From the NCBI GenBank assembly GCA_964058845.1, contig CAXKVR010000226.1, positions 1-57,032 of the forward strand: a stretch of DNA of 57,032 nt, written 5' to 3'. Source of the DNA: Carex sylvatica. Lineage: Eukaryota; Streptophyta; Magnoliopsida; Poales; Cyperaceae. Below, piece by piece: positions 21,178 to 32,572 of the stretch. The notes under the pieces are model-generated. The model did no database searches. It was not told the DNA's origin and saw nothing but the letters and a program-made list of their open reading frames with translations. The translations under genes and the position numbers were made by a program. How positions within the stretch are numbered: the first letter of the stretch is position 1; the number at the start of each line of letters is the position of its first letter.

Positions 21178-23119
21178 ATGACCACCATTTGTGTGAGAAT
21201 TTTTATTGGAGGAGAAATCAGGTACAATGATGACAGGGTTTTTTACAGTACCCGACCTAAATACTCATTACCTATAACCGTAAATCATAACTTTGATTAT
21301 CTCCAAAATGAAATTTATAAACTGGTTGGGTATAATGCTAGTGAAGCAAATCTGGAAATCCAAGCCAGATTTAACATATCTGCCGATGGCGTACGTGACT
21401 ATCAATTAGTACCGATAACAAACCAGCAATCGTTGGAAATAATTTTAGGAATTGTGGCATCTTTTTCACAAAGGTTACCGGTTCTGGAGTTATATGTAGA
21501 GTTGGAATCCAACTATACCGGTTTTAATTCCCAATTAAATATGAACAGTCAGATCCCTAAAACTCGATCCCGATCCAGTACCAGTCGGAACCATGAACCA
21601 ATTACTCAATCTCGAACCAATACCATTTGGAATCGTGAACCCATAACTCAATCCCGACCAGTACTACTTAGAACCCTGAACCCATAACTCAATCCCGACC
21701 CAGTACCAGTTGGGTCCGTAGACCGGTACCGGTTCCATTACATCTGCTACCTGTGGATGCAATTGATGATGACAGTTTAGAGAGCGGGAATCAGAGGCTC
21801 TCAGATGAGTCATCAGGTTTCGATAGTGATGTTATACCAACCATACAGTCACAATCATAGTCCCGGGAAGCACTTTACTCGATAACTGGTCGAGAAGATA
21901 TGAGACATCTGGTTGATAGTTTCAATGACGTATCTAATTTTCGTCATGCGAATGTCAATTTTTTCGGCAGGTCAACGAGAACATTCGATAATCCATTGGC
22001 CAAATGCTAAGTGTTTGAGTCGAAAGCAGCTCTAAGGGTGGCAATAAATGAGTTTTATATCCAGACCAATCGTGAATGTTTGGTTTCTAAAAGTGAAACT
22101 AAACGTTTAACTATAAAGTGCAAAGATAATTTTTGCAAATTCAAGTTATCCGCGAAGCCTGACGGTCTTTCAGGATCTTAGATTATTATCAAACAAGCAA
22201 TTTCTCATGGATGTAATACTGACAATACGTTCTGATCATCGTCAGCTTACTGCAGAGATGATTGCCCTATCAATCGATGATACTATTAGAAAGAATGTGT
22301 GGGCGACTATAAATTATATCCGCGATGTGGTGAAAAAATAGTACAAAATAGTGACACCAAAGTACAATAAATTATGGCGAGGCCGTGAGCTTGCTATTGC
22401 AAATCTGTTTGGCAGTTAGGAGAACTCGTACAACTTTCTTATTTCACTTTTGGAAGCCATACAAAGAAAAAATCCAGGAACCGAGTATTACGTGACCTCG
22501 ACCCCTATTGCTGACAAAACTGATATACAATTCAATCAAGCGGCATGGGCATATGGGCCGTGTATTGCATCATTACCGTTCCTCAGACCAGTGATTAGTA
22601 TCGATGCTTGTTTCATGTCTGGACGGTATCAAGGTAAGCTATTAATGGCATATATGTACTATGCCGAGAACCAATTGCTTTCATTGGCTTTTGCAATTGT
22701 GGAGAAAGAAAGCGCAGAAAACTAGGGTTTTTATGAGAGGGTTGCGATTGGAAGTAATTGGAGATAATCATTTCTTTTGTGTCATATCGGATAGACATTT
22801 GGAGATTAAATTCGTATTTCAGAATCCACTTCTCGGATGGGATGAGTCTGCCGACCAATGTGTCCATCGGTATTATTCTCAACATGTTGCCAAGAACCTC
22901 TTCAAGCACGTGGGGCGAAATAGAGATGTCAGTGATAGATTCAAAATTGGAGTAAACAAATGCAAACCTAAGAGGTTGGATGAGATATTTGAAGACTTTG
23001 AATTTGGTTGTCCAGAGGCTATCGAGTACCTTAACAAGGTGGGTAAGAGGGACCCTAATGATGAAGACGAGCTTTCATGTTCGGAGAAACTGTTTCAAGC
23101 ACTGGACGGAGGTCACTGA
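21178..23119 (+). pseudogene. Decayed MULE transposase (MuDR type)
   Basis: Residues from 21178 (ATG) to 21687 form a 170-codon N-terminal part resembling the N-terminal region of plant MuDR-type transposases (FIGGEIRYNDDRVFYSTRP). It ends in short repeats of a PITQSR word. Stops interrupt 21690-22440. The catalytic MULE domain then appears at 22450-22725: AAWAYGPCIASLPFLRPVIS followed by IDACFMSGRYQGKLL and LAFAIVEKES. A TAG stop and a frame change follow at 22722-22735. The domain continues in another frame to 23119 (HRYYSQHVAKNLFKHVGR). The zinc-knuckle C-terminus was not found. Multiple independent lesions mean it cannot encode active transposase. Confidence 0.85.
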
Positions 23120-23229
23120 TGGAGAATAATGATAACAAATAGGTCAGAGTCACTGAACGTCATTTTCAGAATTAGTTAGCAATTGCCGGTTGCAGCGATC
23201 GTGGATGACACGTTTTATAAGTTGAATCA

Positions 23230-23752
23230 ATGATTTTTTGAACGGCGAAACAAAGCTGCAACAAATATTCTAAATAATTTCTAAACAATATTCGAGTCAT
23301 ACAATAAATATTGTAAATAATTTCTAAATAATTTCTAAACAAATATTCAACAAATATTCTAAACAATTAACAATATTCGAGTCATACAAAAAATATTCTA
23401 AATAATTTCTAAATAATTTTTAAACAATTTCTAAAAAATATTCAACAAATATTTGAGTAATTCAACAAATAATTTCTAAACAATATTTAACAATCATTTA
23501 ACCATTCAATAATTTCTAAATTATTTGAACCACAATCTAAATAATATTCTAATATTCTATAATTAAAACTAAATAAATATTCAACAAATATTCTAAACAA
23601 TTTCTAAACAATATTTGAGTCATACAACAAATATTGTAAATAATTTCTAAATTATTTCTAAACAGTTTTTAAACAAATATTCAACAAATATTCTAAACAA
23701 TTAACAATATTCGAGTAATTCAACAAATAATTTCTAAACAATATTCAATAAC
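23230..23752. repeat. AT-rich nested tandem repeat in the MULE (resumes after the insertion at 26505)
   Basis: Short words such as CAACAAATATTCTAAACAA, AATAATTTCTAAATAATTT and ATATTCGAGTCATACAA recur. Superimposed is a roughly 350-bp unit: about 23240-23587 is followed by a second copy, 23588-23752, that continues at 26505-26590 (TTTCTAAATTATTTGAACC and AATAATATTCTAATATT present in both). The 2.75-kb insertion therefore sits inside the second unit. Confidence 0.75.
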
Positions 23753-26504
23753 TGTCACACTCCGTGGCCACGGGTCGCAACAGTCCCCCGCCGTAAGTGT
23801 ACAACTCTGTGTATGCTTACAAGACAGTTCAACGTACACTCAAAATTCAAGACAAAAATAATATAAAACAAGTTTCTAAATAAAAATCAGAGTACACGAG
23901 TCTGGTAAAAGTATAATACATCAATGTATCACATATGGATACCGACTATCAGGTATGACATAGAGAGTTATACGATCAAAAATAATATATACACATCTCT
24001 AGCCAACTAACAAAATATCTATGGAGGTAATGATGATCTATACTAGAGGCCTACTGATCGCGTGCCTCCCCAGACTCAGTCACACCAGAACCTGTAATAT
24101 AACATGAAGGGTGGGGGTGAGAATAAATTCTCAGTGCGAATTTGCCATAGTTAGATTGTTGGATTTGCAATCAAACTTCATATTCAACAATAAAACTCAT
24201 ACAATAACAATTCAAACAGATACATGTTCATAAATAAAATAATGCAGATGCTCGACAATAATTAACCAACTGAATCACAATTAACGGAATTTCCAAAATG
24301 AATTTCAAACACAACACATTTTGGTTTAACTTGACTTATTATTCGGGCTTGTAACAACTATAGATGTTCAATCGAGCTGGATCCTTTTTCTGACCCTCGT
24401 TTGTAGGGCTACTGACACCTACAGACGTTCCACCGAGTTAGACCCTTTATCTGACACCCATCTGTAATTGGTTGGCCTAACAATTTCCTAAAGTCTGGTT
24501 CAAATCATATAAAGAAAATTCACTTCGAAATCATTTCAATATTTGTAATATTCAACTGACCGTCCAAACGCATTAACATGTAGGAAAATACCACCGAGCC
24601 ACAGACGTTACACTTATCACCCATGATTTCGATCCACACATCAATACAATCACTCACCCATAGTCCCAACCAGTACTGGGAAAACTGAGGGCCATTCACC
24701 TAAAGCGGTAGAAGGATCCCGGGCTCAAAGTCAGCCATACGGCTCAACTTTGCAAATTCGTCTGATCCAAGTCAGCCATACGGCTCAACTTCGTAAATCC
24801 GCACACATACACATTCTCAATCATCAATTCGTGGTGACTCTCAACCATAATCAGATCATAATAGATTGACACAATTGACAACCATACAAGCAGACAAATC
24901 ATTCAATTCACGACAATTCGAGTTTAATTTGATTGGGCTATGGATATGATTTACACAATTCAATGATGCAATCAATTAGATATTCAACATGAAAAACGAA
25001 TAAACAGTTTAATTCCTGAAAATAAAATATCAAACAAGTCCAAAAATTCCACACCTGATTATGACGAGCGTACCGCGAAACTATGGATCAGACGTCTCGA
25101 AATATCCCGTGAATTCTTGCTAGACCGAGCCTACACCTATATTACATGTTTACTTGGCTTAACCATTGTTCAGTGATCAATATGCCTAATTTGGTTACAT
25201 TGCTTGTTTCATACTTTTCTGATCGAATCCGTCCATTCTCGGGTCAATCTTTCTTTTATTGGTCTTAATTACTTCGCATCTCGTATCATTCACACAGTTT
25301 GCCTTTGGGTCCTCTAAACTGTATATCATCTCAATTTGATAATAATTTATTTACTAGTTCACAAATTTGATTCCCGTAACAGTTCGATTTACTGATTGGT
25401 TAACCTTAATTTGGTCAAAATTTGAATTAACCGATACATGTTCTATCATTTCAAGATCAAGAGGTAACTCTACCGATTATAAGTCTAATTGGTTGGATTA
25501 AACTAAATAATTCACGATTATTCCCAATTTTGGTTTTGGCACGAAAACCCTAAAAATTAAAATTCAAAATCGAGAAAAGAATCGACGAACAAACAAACAA
25601 CAAGAAGCTCAAAGGAGGTGGATTACTCGCAATTGATGTGCCAATTTCGGGTTTAAGCAAGAACCGCGACAATGGCTAAAACTCGAGTTTTGAGAGAAGA
25701 GGAGAGAAGAGAAATGAGTACCAATGGGAGAGCTAGACGAGATCTACGGCCAATTTCTTGCTCTTTCCTTCAATTTCCCAAACTTTAGTGCGATTTGGAG
25801 GGAGAGAGAGCTCTCTCTCTCTCTTTTCTTCTCTCTTTGGGCGGAGCTCACAGAAAAATGGGGAAGGGGGCGGAGGGGAAAGAGAGAAAGAGAAAAAGAA
25901 AATCTGAGTTTTGGTTAAAAGTCTCTCTGAGTGCGGACGCACTCATTTTTAGTGCGGTCGGCCACCCGTACTAATAACTTGTCATAATTTAAAAGGCTCA
26001 GAAAACACAGAAAAATACTCCTGTGCGGACGCACTCATATCCAGTGCGGGTCAGTCACCCGCACTCATCATTTGGACAGATTTTAGAAATTCAGAAAATC
26101 ACAGGAAATTCATGAGTGCGGACACATTTAATTTCAGTGCGGACGCACTCAGTACTTGGTCGAATTTTCATCAAATCGGCACTGGCCAAGAAAAAGTCCG
26201 AGCCTAATGCGTCTGCATTGAAATTCAGTGCTGGTTAAGGAACCCTCACTCAAGACTTAGTCAGTTTTCGAAAAAAGAAACTGGAGTCAGTGCGGATCAC
26301 CCATCCGCACTCACCACCAGTGCGGACGCACTGAACCTATAAAGTTTCAGAAATTCATATTTTCAATGCGGTTTCGACTCACACTTGATTTACTTATCTA
26401 GAAAAATATTAATTAAGGTTTAAACTTCTATTTTGTTAGCCCGATTTTCGATTCTTGTTTTTAAATCACTTGAAAATTAATTGTAAAAATCTCGTAACGT
26501 AACA
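23753..26504. mobile_element. TG..CA element of 2.75 kb with 5-bp duplication, probable solo LTR (Gypsy-like)
   Basis: The segment starts TGTCACACTCCGTGG and ends CGTAACGTAACA. It is flanked by ATAAC on both sides (23748-23752 and 26505-26509). TG..CA termini with a 5-bp duplication are the signature of an LTR retrotransposon. No gag/pol reading frame and no second copy of its ends is present, so a solo LTR is the simplest reading. The length and words such as AAGTCAGCCATACGGCTCAA (twice, near 24730 and 24770) and GGGTGGGGGTGAGAATAAAT recall long LTRs of Tekay/Del-type Gypsy elements, from memory only. It lies within the MULE and so inserted later. Confidence 0.7.
25924..26335. repeat. AGTGCGGACGCACT dyad-repeat cluster in the probable LTR
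   Basis: The 14-bp dyad AGTGCG-GA-CGCACT occurs intact or nearly so at about 25926, 26022 (first base changed), 26135 and 26322. Half sites or variants (AGTGCGGACACATT, AGTGCGGATCACCC, CATCCGCACTCACC) lie between. About eight GTGCGG/CCGCAC words fall within 410 bp of otherwise AT-rich DNA. Confidence 0.8.
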
Positions 26505-26744
26505 ATAACCATTTAATAATTTCTAAATTATTTGAACCACAATCTAAATAATATTCTAATATTATATAACTAAAACTAAATAAATATTAAAAAAAAAGCC
26601 TGTTGAAGACGCGCAGTTCTCCTCTCTTCTTCTTCACTCCCTCCTTCTCCTTTCTTTCTTTCTTTCTGCCGCGGAGCCCCTCTTTTTCTTTTCTTTTTTC
26701 CGTTGTTGAGACACTCTCAGTGCGTTTTGTGTTGAAGCTAGGAT

Positions 26745-26865
26745 TCGGTTAATAAATAACCAGACCAATCCCTCCTTTCCGGTTATTTATTAACCGAATT
26801 CATGTTCTCTGTCCGGTTAATAAATAACCGGAAAGAAAGAATTAGTCCGGTTATTTATTAATCAG
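26745..26865. repeat. Subterminal palindrome array, right end of the MULE
   Basis: Mirror of the left array: copies at 26745-26763 (two mismatches), 26779-26796, 26813-26831 (perfect CCGGTTAATAAATAACCGG) and 26847-26865 (ending AATCAG). Spacing of about 34 bp between copies matches the left side. Confidence 0.88.
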
Positions 26866-27250
26866 ATAGGACCAAAAATGAATTCCTTCCGCGCTACAGG
26901 ATAGATTAAGTAATTTAATATGTTTTTTTGGGTATTAATAAAAATTTCGGGGGTTAGGATTTAGAAAGAAAAAAAAAAGCTGTTGGACTTTTAGTTATAT
27001 ACCTCGTTATAGTCGGAAATACTGTCACTGTCTCCGCACTTTATTTTAGTAAAAATATATATATATATATATAGGACACGTCGCTTTATGTGTTTTTTTT
27101 TCTTCTTCTTTTGACGAAGCAACCGACAAACATATCTTATGGTTTTATTGAATTAAAACATTTAAGAAGATCAATGTAAAATATATGCTAACATCTTCCA
27201 AAAGCTCCTACATTCATTCCATTTTTAAGTCGACGGTCCTGCTCCTCTGT

Positions 27251-27795
27251 GTTCATCGGTCCGGTTAAATCAATTTATTTTAACTAAATCGAACCGAGAA
27301 AATTTGAATTAAATATTTTCATTTTTCTAATTATATGGATCAGTTTGATTTATTTCTCTGTGTTCATTGGTCCAGTTAAATTGATTTATTTTACTTAAAT
27401 TGAACCGAGAAAATTTAAATTAAATGTTTTTGTTTTTCTGATTATATGGGTCAGTTTGATTTATTTCTCTGTGTTCATCGGTCCGGTTAATCGATTTATT
27501 TTAAACCGAGAAAATTTGAATTAAATGTTTTAGTTTTTCTGATTATATGGGTCAGTTTGATTTATTTCTCGGTGTTCATCGGTCCGGTTAAATTGATTTA
27601 TTTTAATTAAATCGAACCGAGAAAAATTGAATTAAATGTTTTCATTTTTATGATTATATGGGTTAGTTTGATTTATTTCTCTGTGTTCATCGGTCCGGTT
27701 AAATCGATTTATTTTAATTAAATCGAACCGAGAAAATTTGAATTAAATGTTTTCATTTTTCTGATTATATGGGTCAGTTTGATTTATTTTTAAAA
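27251..27795. repeat. Minisatellite, 111-bp unit, five copies
   Basis: GTTCATCGGTCCGGTTAAAT begins units at 27251, 27362, 27473, 27574 and 27685. Spacing is 111, 111, 101 and 111 bp; the third unit carries a 10-bp deletion. Each unit also contains CGAACCGAGAAAATTTGAAT and ATGGGTCAGTTTGATTTATT. Confidence 0.85.
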
Positions 27796-28165
27796 ACTGG
27801 GTTAATTGGTTAGACTGAACTAACCGAAATTTTTAAATTTGTTTTCCGTTCAAACCAAACAATTATAATAATTTAAAAATTACAACATAATATATATTAC
27901 TTGTTTCGGTTTGAAACCGGTTAAACCAAACTAAACAAAAAAATTTAAACCCATCTTAAAATATTTAAAAAAAATTTAACAAAGATATTAATTTTTAGCA
28001 TTAATCTTCTTAATTCAGTTCAACCGAACAAGTCAAAATTTAGTTTGGTTTGTTCAATTTGATTTTAATTCGGTTGATAAGTTTATTTTAATCAATTCAG
28101 TTGTATTTTTGAAAATCAAATAAAATTTGTGTTTGTCTATTTTATTTGTATTAACCAAACCGATA
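27796..28165. repeat. AACCGGTT-rich dispersed repeat ending ATACACCCCTA
   Basis: Contains GGTTTGAAACCGGTTAAACC, CAGTTGTATTTTTGAAAATC and ends ACCGATATACACCCCTATT. The same block, more degraded, occurs at about 37600-37745 upstream of the first CDC20 gene (CAGTTGTATTTTTCAAAACC). Plant repeats with this AACCGAACC...ACACCCCTA layout are common; class not assigned. Confidence 0.5.
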
Positions 28166-28169
28166 TACA

Positions 28170-30822
28170 CCCCTATTCCTCCTTTCAAAAAATTTGAAAT
28201 GCGGCCATACAATTCCCTTTTACTGAAATATAGAGGTGTAGTCAGATTAAATTCGAACTATTTAATTTAAATTTGCAAGAATTTTGAAATGAACATCTAT
28301 ATTTTGAATAAACTCTGCAAGAATTTTGAAATGAACATCTATATTTTGAATAAACTCCGTTTTTTTTTTTTTAACTTGACTGGAATATTCTATCCGGTAC
28401 TACATTCCCTTGCTGAAGATGGAAAGGTTGCCTATCTACGCAGGCTCAATTACTATTTTATCTGATATCAATTAAGTTTTATTTTATTATTTTATTCTTA
28501 TTATTATGTAGGTTTTGAAGAGAAGAAAAATGGAGTTCTCACCATTACATTTAAGGGCGGAATCAAATTTTTAAATAATGAGGTTAAGCAGATAAATTTT
28601 TTTTGTTATAAATGGAGGTTAATTTTACGTTGTCCATAGCATTTTACTAAATTATATACAAAATAAGACATAAATACAGTAATTTTGAAAAGAAATGGTA
28701 ATCAATTGACTTCATTCATTGAGGGTTAGCTCCACCTCTGATTACACTAATATATATCTATAGATTTTTTTAAAAACTTTTATTTGGTTAAAAAAAAATG
28801 AGGATTTGAACAACAGCATAAAATATACATTTTTTTTTTTCGTTTTTGATTGAAATTATCTAAAAGTATCTCATGTTTTGCAAGTTTACAAACACTCTTT
28901 ATAGTTTATATTATATTAGGTATACCTCATGTATTGATAAACATCTATTAGTAGGAAGTTAAAAAAAATCTACTATACAATTATAGTTGCCAGTAATTAA
29001 TTCTTAATAAACAATTGAAAATATTTGATAATTTGATTTGTCACATTAAAACTCAATCACTTTTGATGGAGTACCAATATACATGGAGTATCTGCATATG
29101 CATCAACATACTACTTGGAAATATATTCAGAGATGGAGCTACAGTAGAACAGGGGTAGACAGTTGTCTACTTTTAGAAAAATAAATAAAGTTTGAACCAG
29201 GTTTTTTAGTAGATCTTACCTATCTTTGGATTTGATTTTGCCTATCCTTGACTTAGATGTTTTTCCATCTCGCTAACAAACAACTTCTCAAGTCCCAGCA
29301 AAACTAACATTGCTTTTACCAACGAGCCAATCAAAGTCTCCAGCTTTTCAATTTCTAAGAAGTAGAGGGGTTGAAGAGTTTTTTACTCTAATTTCCAATT
29401 GAATATACTCACAGTAGCGAGGACTGATAAAACTCAGAGAAAAACACTATGGCTAAAAACCAAATTCAAAACGATGGAGTAAGGACTTCTCCTCACTTAT
29501 TGGTAAGTAGTAATAGAAAATGCAATTGTCAAATGGAGAAAGGAAGGTTATAATTGGGTCTCTCAATTCTTTATTTTTTAAAAATAAGAAGAGACGGATA
29601 GTTTGAAGTTTTCCACTCAGAGGGAAACACTATGGCTAATATTTTTTTTTCTATTTAACTTTTTTGTTATGCCAATATAATTTGTTTGGATGCTTTTATT
29701 TAATATACACATACAGGTTTCTCATAAAAAAAAAGGAAATCAAAGTCTCCAACACATATAAAAATAATAAATTACTAAATGATTCTGTAACAGAATTATT
29801 ACCTTGTAAAAACTTTAAAAAAAAAATAGTTTTCTTATTAATTATGAAGTAAGAATCCTTTGTTGCAGTCTAGTTTCAAGTGAAACATGAATCAAATGGA
29901 CAACAAAAATGAGATGCATAATATGTACAGAAAATTTATATAAAATTGAATTATTAGTGTTTGTGGTACCATAATGCAATAGCTATCAAGGAATTTGAAT
30001 TAGGACAAAGATGTCATAATTTGGCAATCGCTAGTATTTTTCAAATTGAGAAAAAATAATTAAAAACTAGAAAATATATTTTATGGTTGGCTCATAAATA
30101 GTGTAAATCCAAAAAATTTAAGTTGAGAATAAGTTTATAGATAATACAAAATATATTTTAGTCTCATTTGAGCAATACAAATACAAATAAGAATTCGAAC
30201 CCAATTTCTACCTACTTCTAATTTAAATTCTGACTACACCACTGAATTGTACATCACATTTTAGAAATTGTGTATTTAATCCTATGAAGCAGTGGAGAGA
30301 AGATGAGGAGATTGCAAATCATTTTCTGAAAAATTGATATAAAGAAATACTATTCGTGAATGATTGCACGGGCGGGTCATGGAACGGGTAGATGGGCCCA
30401 GCATTTGTAGAGTAGCAACTAGCACCTAGCTCAAAAACGGCATTACTTACTTTGGTACTTATTCAATTATTTCCATCTTTTAAAATTCCCATAACGCAAA
30501 TATACTATCGATTGCCAACAGAAGACCCAAAATCCTACCCGCAACTAAATATCTATAGAAACCTCATAACAGTATCCATATTAAAATCTCCGTATTATAA
30601 CTACTTGGGTTATAATACCACCAAATTTTAAAACTATATATTTTTTTTACAAATATTAATTTTATTATTCTCAACTATTTAATCCTATGTACAAAAGTTT
30701 TTATATCTATGAGATAAACAATTGTTACGTAAATAATTGTTCCTCCAACTAAATTCTTCAAATATCCATGCACTATAAAAATATGGGGAGAGGGGGGGTG
30801 GGGGTTGCACTCAAACTACATA
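28170..30822. other. Gene-free repeat-like DNA
   Basis: 28271-28350 has a tandem duplication of a roughly 42-bp unit containing TGCAAGAATTTTGAAATGAA. About 28545-28745 and 29127-30245 each begin and end with GGAGCTACAG/GTGTAGTCAG-like words (for example ATTCAGAGATGGAGCTACAG and CTACACCACTGAATTGT), suggesting degraded inverted-repeat elements. GATAAAACTCAGAG.AAAACACTATGGCTAA-like sequence appears twice (29425 and 29610). No protein-coding gene recognised. Confidence 0.35.
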
Positions 30823-30830
30823 AGGAGAAC

Positions 30831-31672
30831 TAGGGATGCACAAAAAATTTAAAATTTGTGATTCGATTCGAGTTTGAATCGAAAAAGTTCAAAAAAAATT
30901 CGATTCGAAAATAGTTTGATTCAAAATTAATTCAAACCAATTCGATTCAAAATTAATTTAATTTCGAATTCGAACCAGCCCAGCCCAGATTCGATCGGAA
31001 TAGATTCTCTGGTTCGAAATACACGAACAGTCCAATTAATTTATGACAAAGTATAATCTCTCTCTCTCGCTTTCTAAACCTAGCCGACTTATTTCACCTC
31101 TTCTCTCGCTCTGCCTCTCGCTCTTTCCTCTCCTCTCCGCCACTCTCACTCTCATGTCACTCTCACTCTCGCTTGGACTCTCCTCTCTCCTCCGCTTTGA
31201 TATTCAACTAATTTAGATTTTTTTTTTTGTTTTGTTTTGTTTTGCGCTCTTTGCTCTCCTCTCCTCCGTCGCTCTCACTCTCGCTTGGACTCTCCTTTGC
31301 TTTGATATTCAACTATTTCAGTTTTTTTTTTTATTCAATCTTTTGATCTCGCAAAGTGGATCTCATGAGATTGAGAGGCACAGGTGGCAATCACTTCAAT
31401 TCTAATTATTTGATCCGCTGATAAACAGCTTATGTTTCTGAAAAATTTGGATGAAAATTACTTCAATTCTAATCATTTAACTGAATTGCTGCCTCAATTT
31501 CGAACTAATTTCGAATCAAATTGAACTAGTTCGAATTAATTCGAACCAAATTCGAACTGGCCTTTTAGGTTTGAAATCTAATCAATTTTGAATTGGGTTT
31601 GGTTCAAAATTATTTCGAATTCGAATTCGAACTAGGACAGATTCGATTTGGTTCGGTTCATTTGCAGCCCTA
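30831..31672. mobile_element. Non-autonomous hAT-like element, 842 bp
   Basis: Starts TAGGGATGCACAAA and ends TTTGCAGCCCTA, giving a terminal inverted repeat TAGGG(A/C)TGCA. The flanks AGGAGAAC (30823-30830) and GGGAGAAC (31673-31680) match at 7 of 8 positions. An 8-bp duplication with TAGGG-type ends fits hAT. Both arms are dense in TTCGAATT/GAATTCGAA words. The centre (31060-31330) has two related CTCTCGCT-rich blocks. No transposase. Confidence 0.75.
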
Positions 31673-31680
31673 GGGAGAAC

Positions 31681-32572
31681 CATATACGTTTCTAAAAGTG
31701 TTAATATTGCTATAACTATCTGGGGACCACAAAACTTGATATATTTTTTTTACATATAACACTGAATGATGTCTGAAAGTATTAATATCAAGTATTGCAT
31801 GTATCTATACATATGCACTAAATGATACACACACACATATTGTACAAAGTTTAATCTTCAAACATTTGATTATATCAAGTTGCACATCAAAGTATTAATA
31901 TCTTATTTTTCAAGTACTAATATATTATTTTCAAGTATTTATCCTTATGAAGTTAACTATTTTTATTAAAAATGAAAGATTGTCAAAGTCAGGCATATGA
32001 AAGTATTAATATCAAGTATTTATAACAATGCACTGAAGTATTTATACATATAAAGTCAACTATTTATGTTAGAGAAAGGTTGACGCAGCAACAATTAAGA
32101 GACTGAAAAAGAAGATGATCATATCAAGTTACGCATTAAAGTATTAATATCTTATTTTCTAATTATTTATATTTGTGAAAGTTGACGCAGAGACGAGTAC
32201 TAGAATTAGAAAAGAGGACCATAATACATCATTAGATGAATATTGTGGATATTTTTGAGAAAGTGGAAAGGAAGGATTCATATAATTATATATATATATA
32301 TATATATTATTAAACCTCTAACACATCTCATAATGACCCTCGTATAGTTAGAAATGTTAAAGGGTTGAAAATAGGGAAGTATATATAATATATCAATTTC
32401 AAATAAACCCCTTTTGAAAAGTCATTAATGATTGAGTAAAGCGAAGCAGCCAAATTTACAGAAGAGTGAATAAGGCTAACTAATGGCACAAAGAAGCCAG
32501 GCAACTAGTAGTAGAATATTACAAAGCAACAAAACCTACAAATAAAGAGTTATCTCCAATTTCTTTTGCCGG
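31681..32572. other. AT-rich intergenic DNA with AAGTATTAATATC repeats
   Basis: AAGTATTAATATC(AAG/TTA) recurs at about 31780, 31890, 32000 and 32140, always with AAGTATTTAT nearby. A (TA)n run lies at about 32284-32308. 32400-32572 probably holds the 3' UTR of the CDKE gene. No other gene seen. Confidence 0.45.

Larger units (their letters stand above)
20494..26950. mobile_element. Mutator-like element (MULE), 6.46 kb, with 9-bp target duplication
   Basis: GGGTTAGGA occurs directly outside both ends (20485-20493 and 26951-26959), a perfect 9-bp duplication, the Mutator hallmark. The left end is CCGCAATTTTTATTAATACC and the right end its reverse complement with one mismatch. Terminal inverted repeats extend about 200 bp on each side (20494-20696 and 26745-26950) and contain alternating copies of a CCGGTTA..TAACCGG palindrome. 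Inside are a decayed transposase gene (21178-23119), an AT-rich tandem repeat, and a later TG..CA insertion. The perfect duplication implies the outer element is a single unrearranged insertion, although its coding region is dead. Confidence 0.88.
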
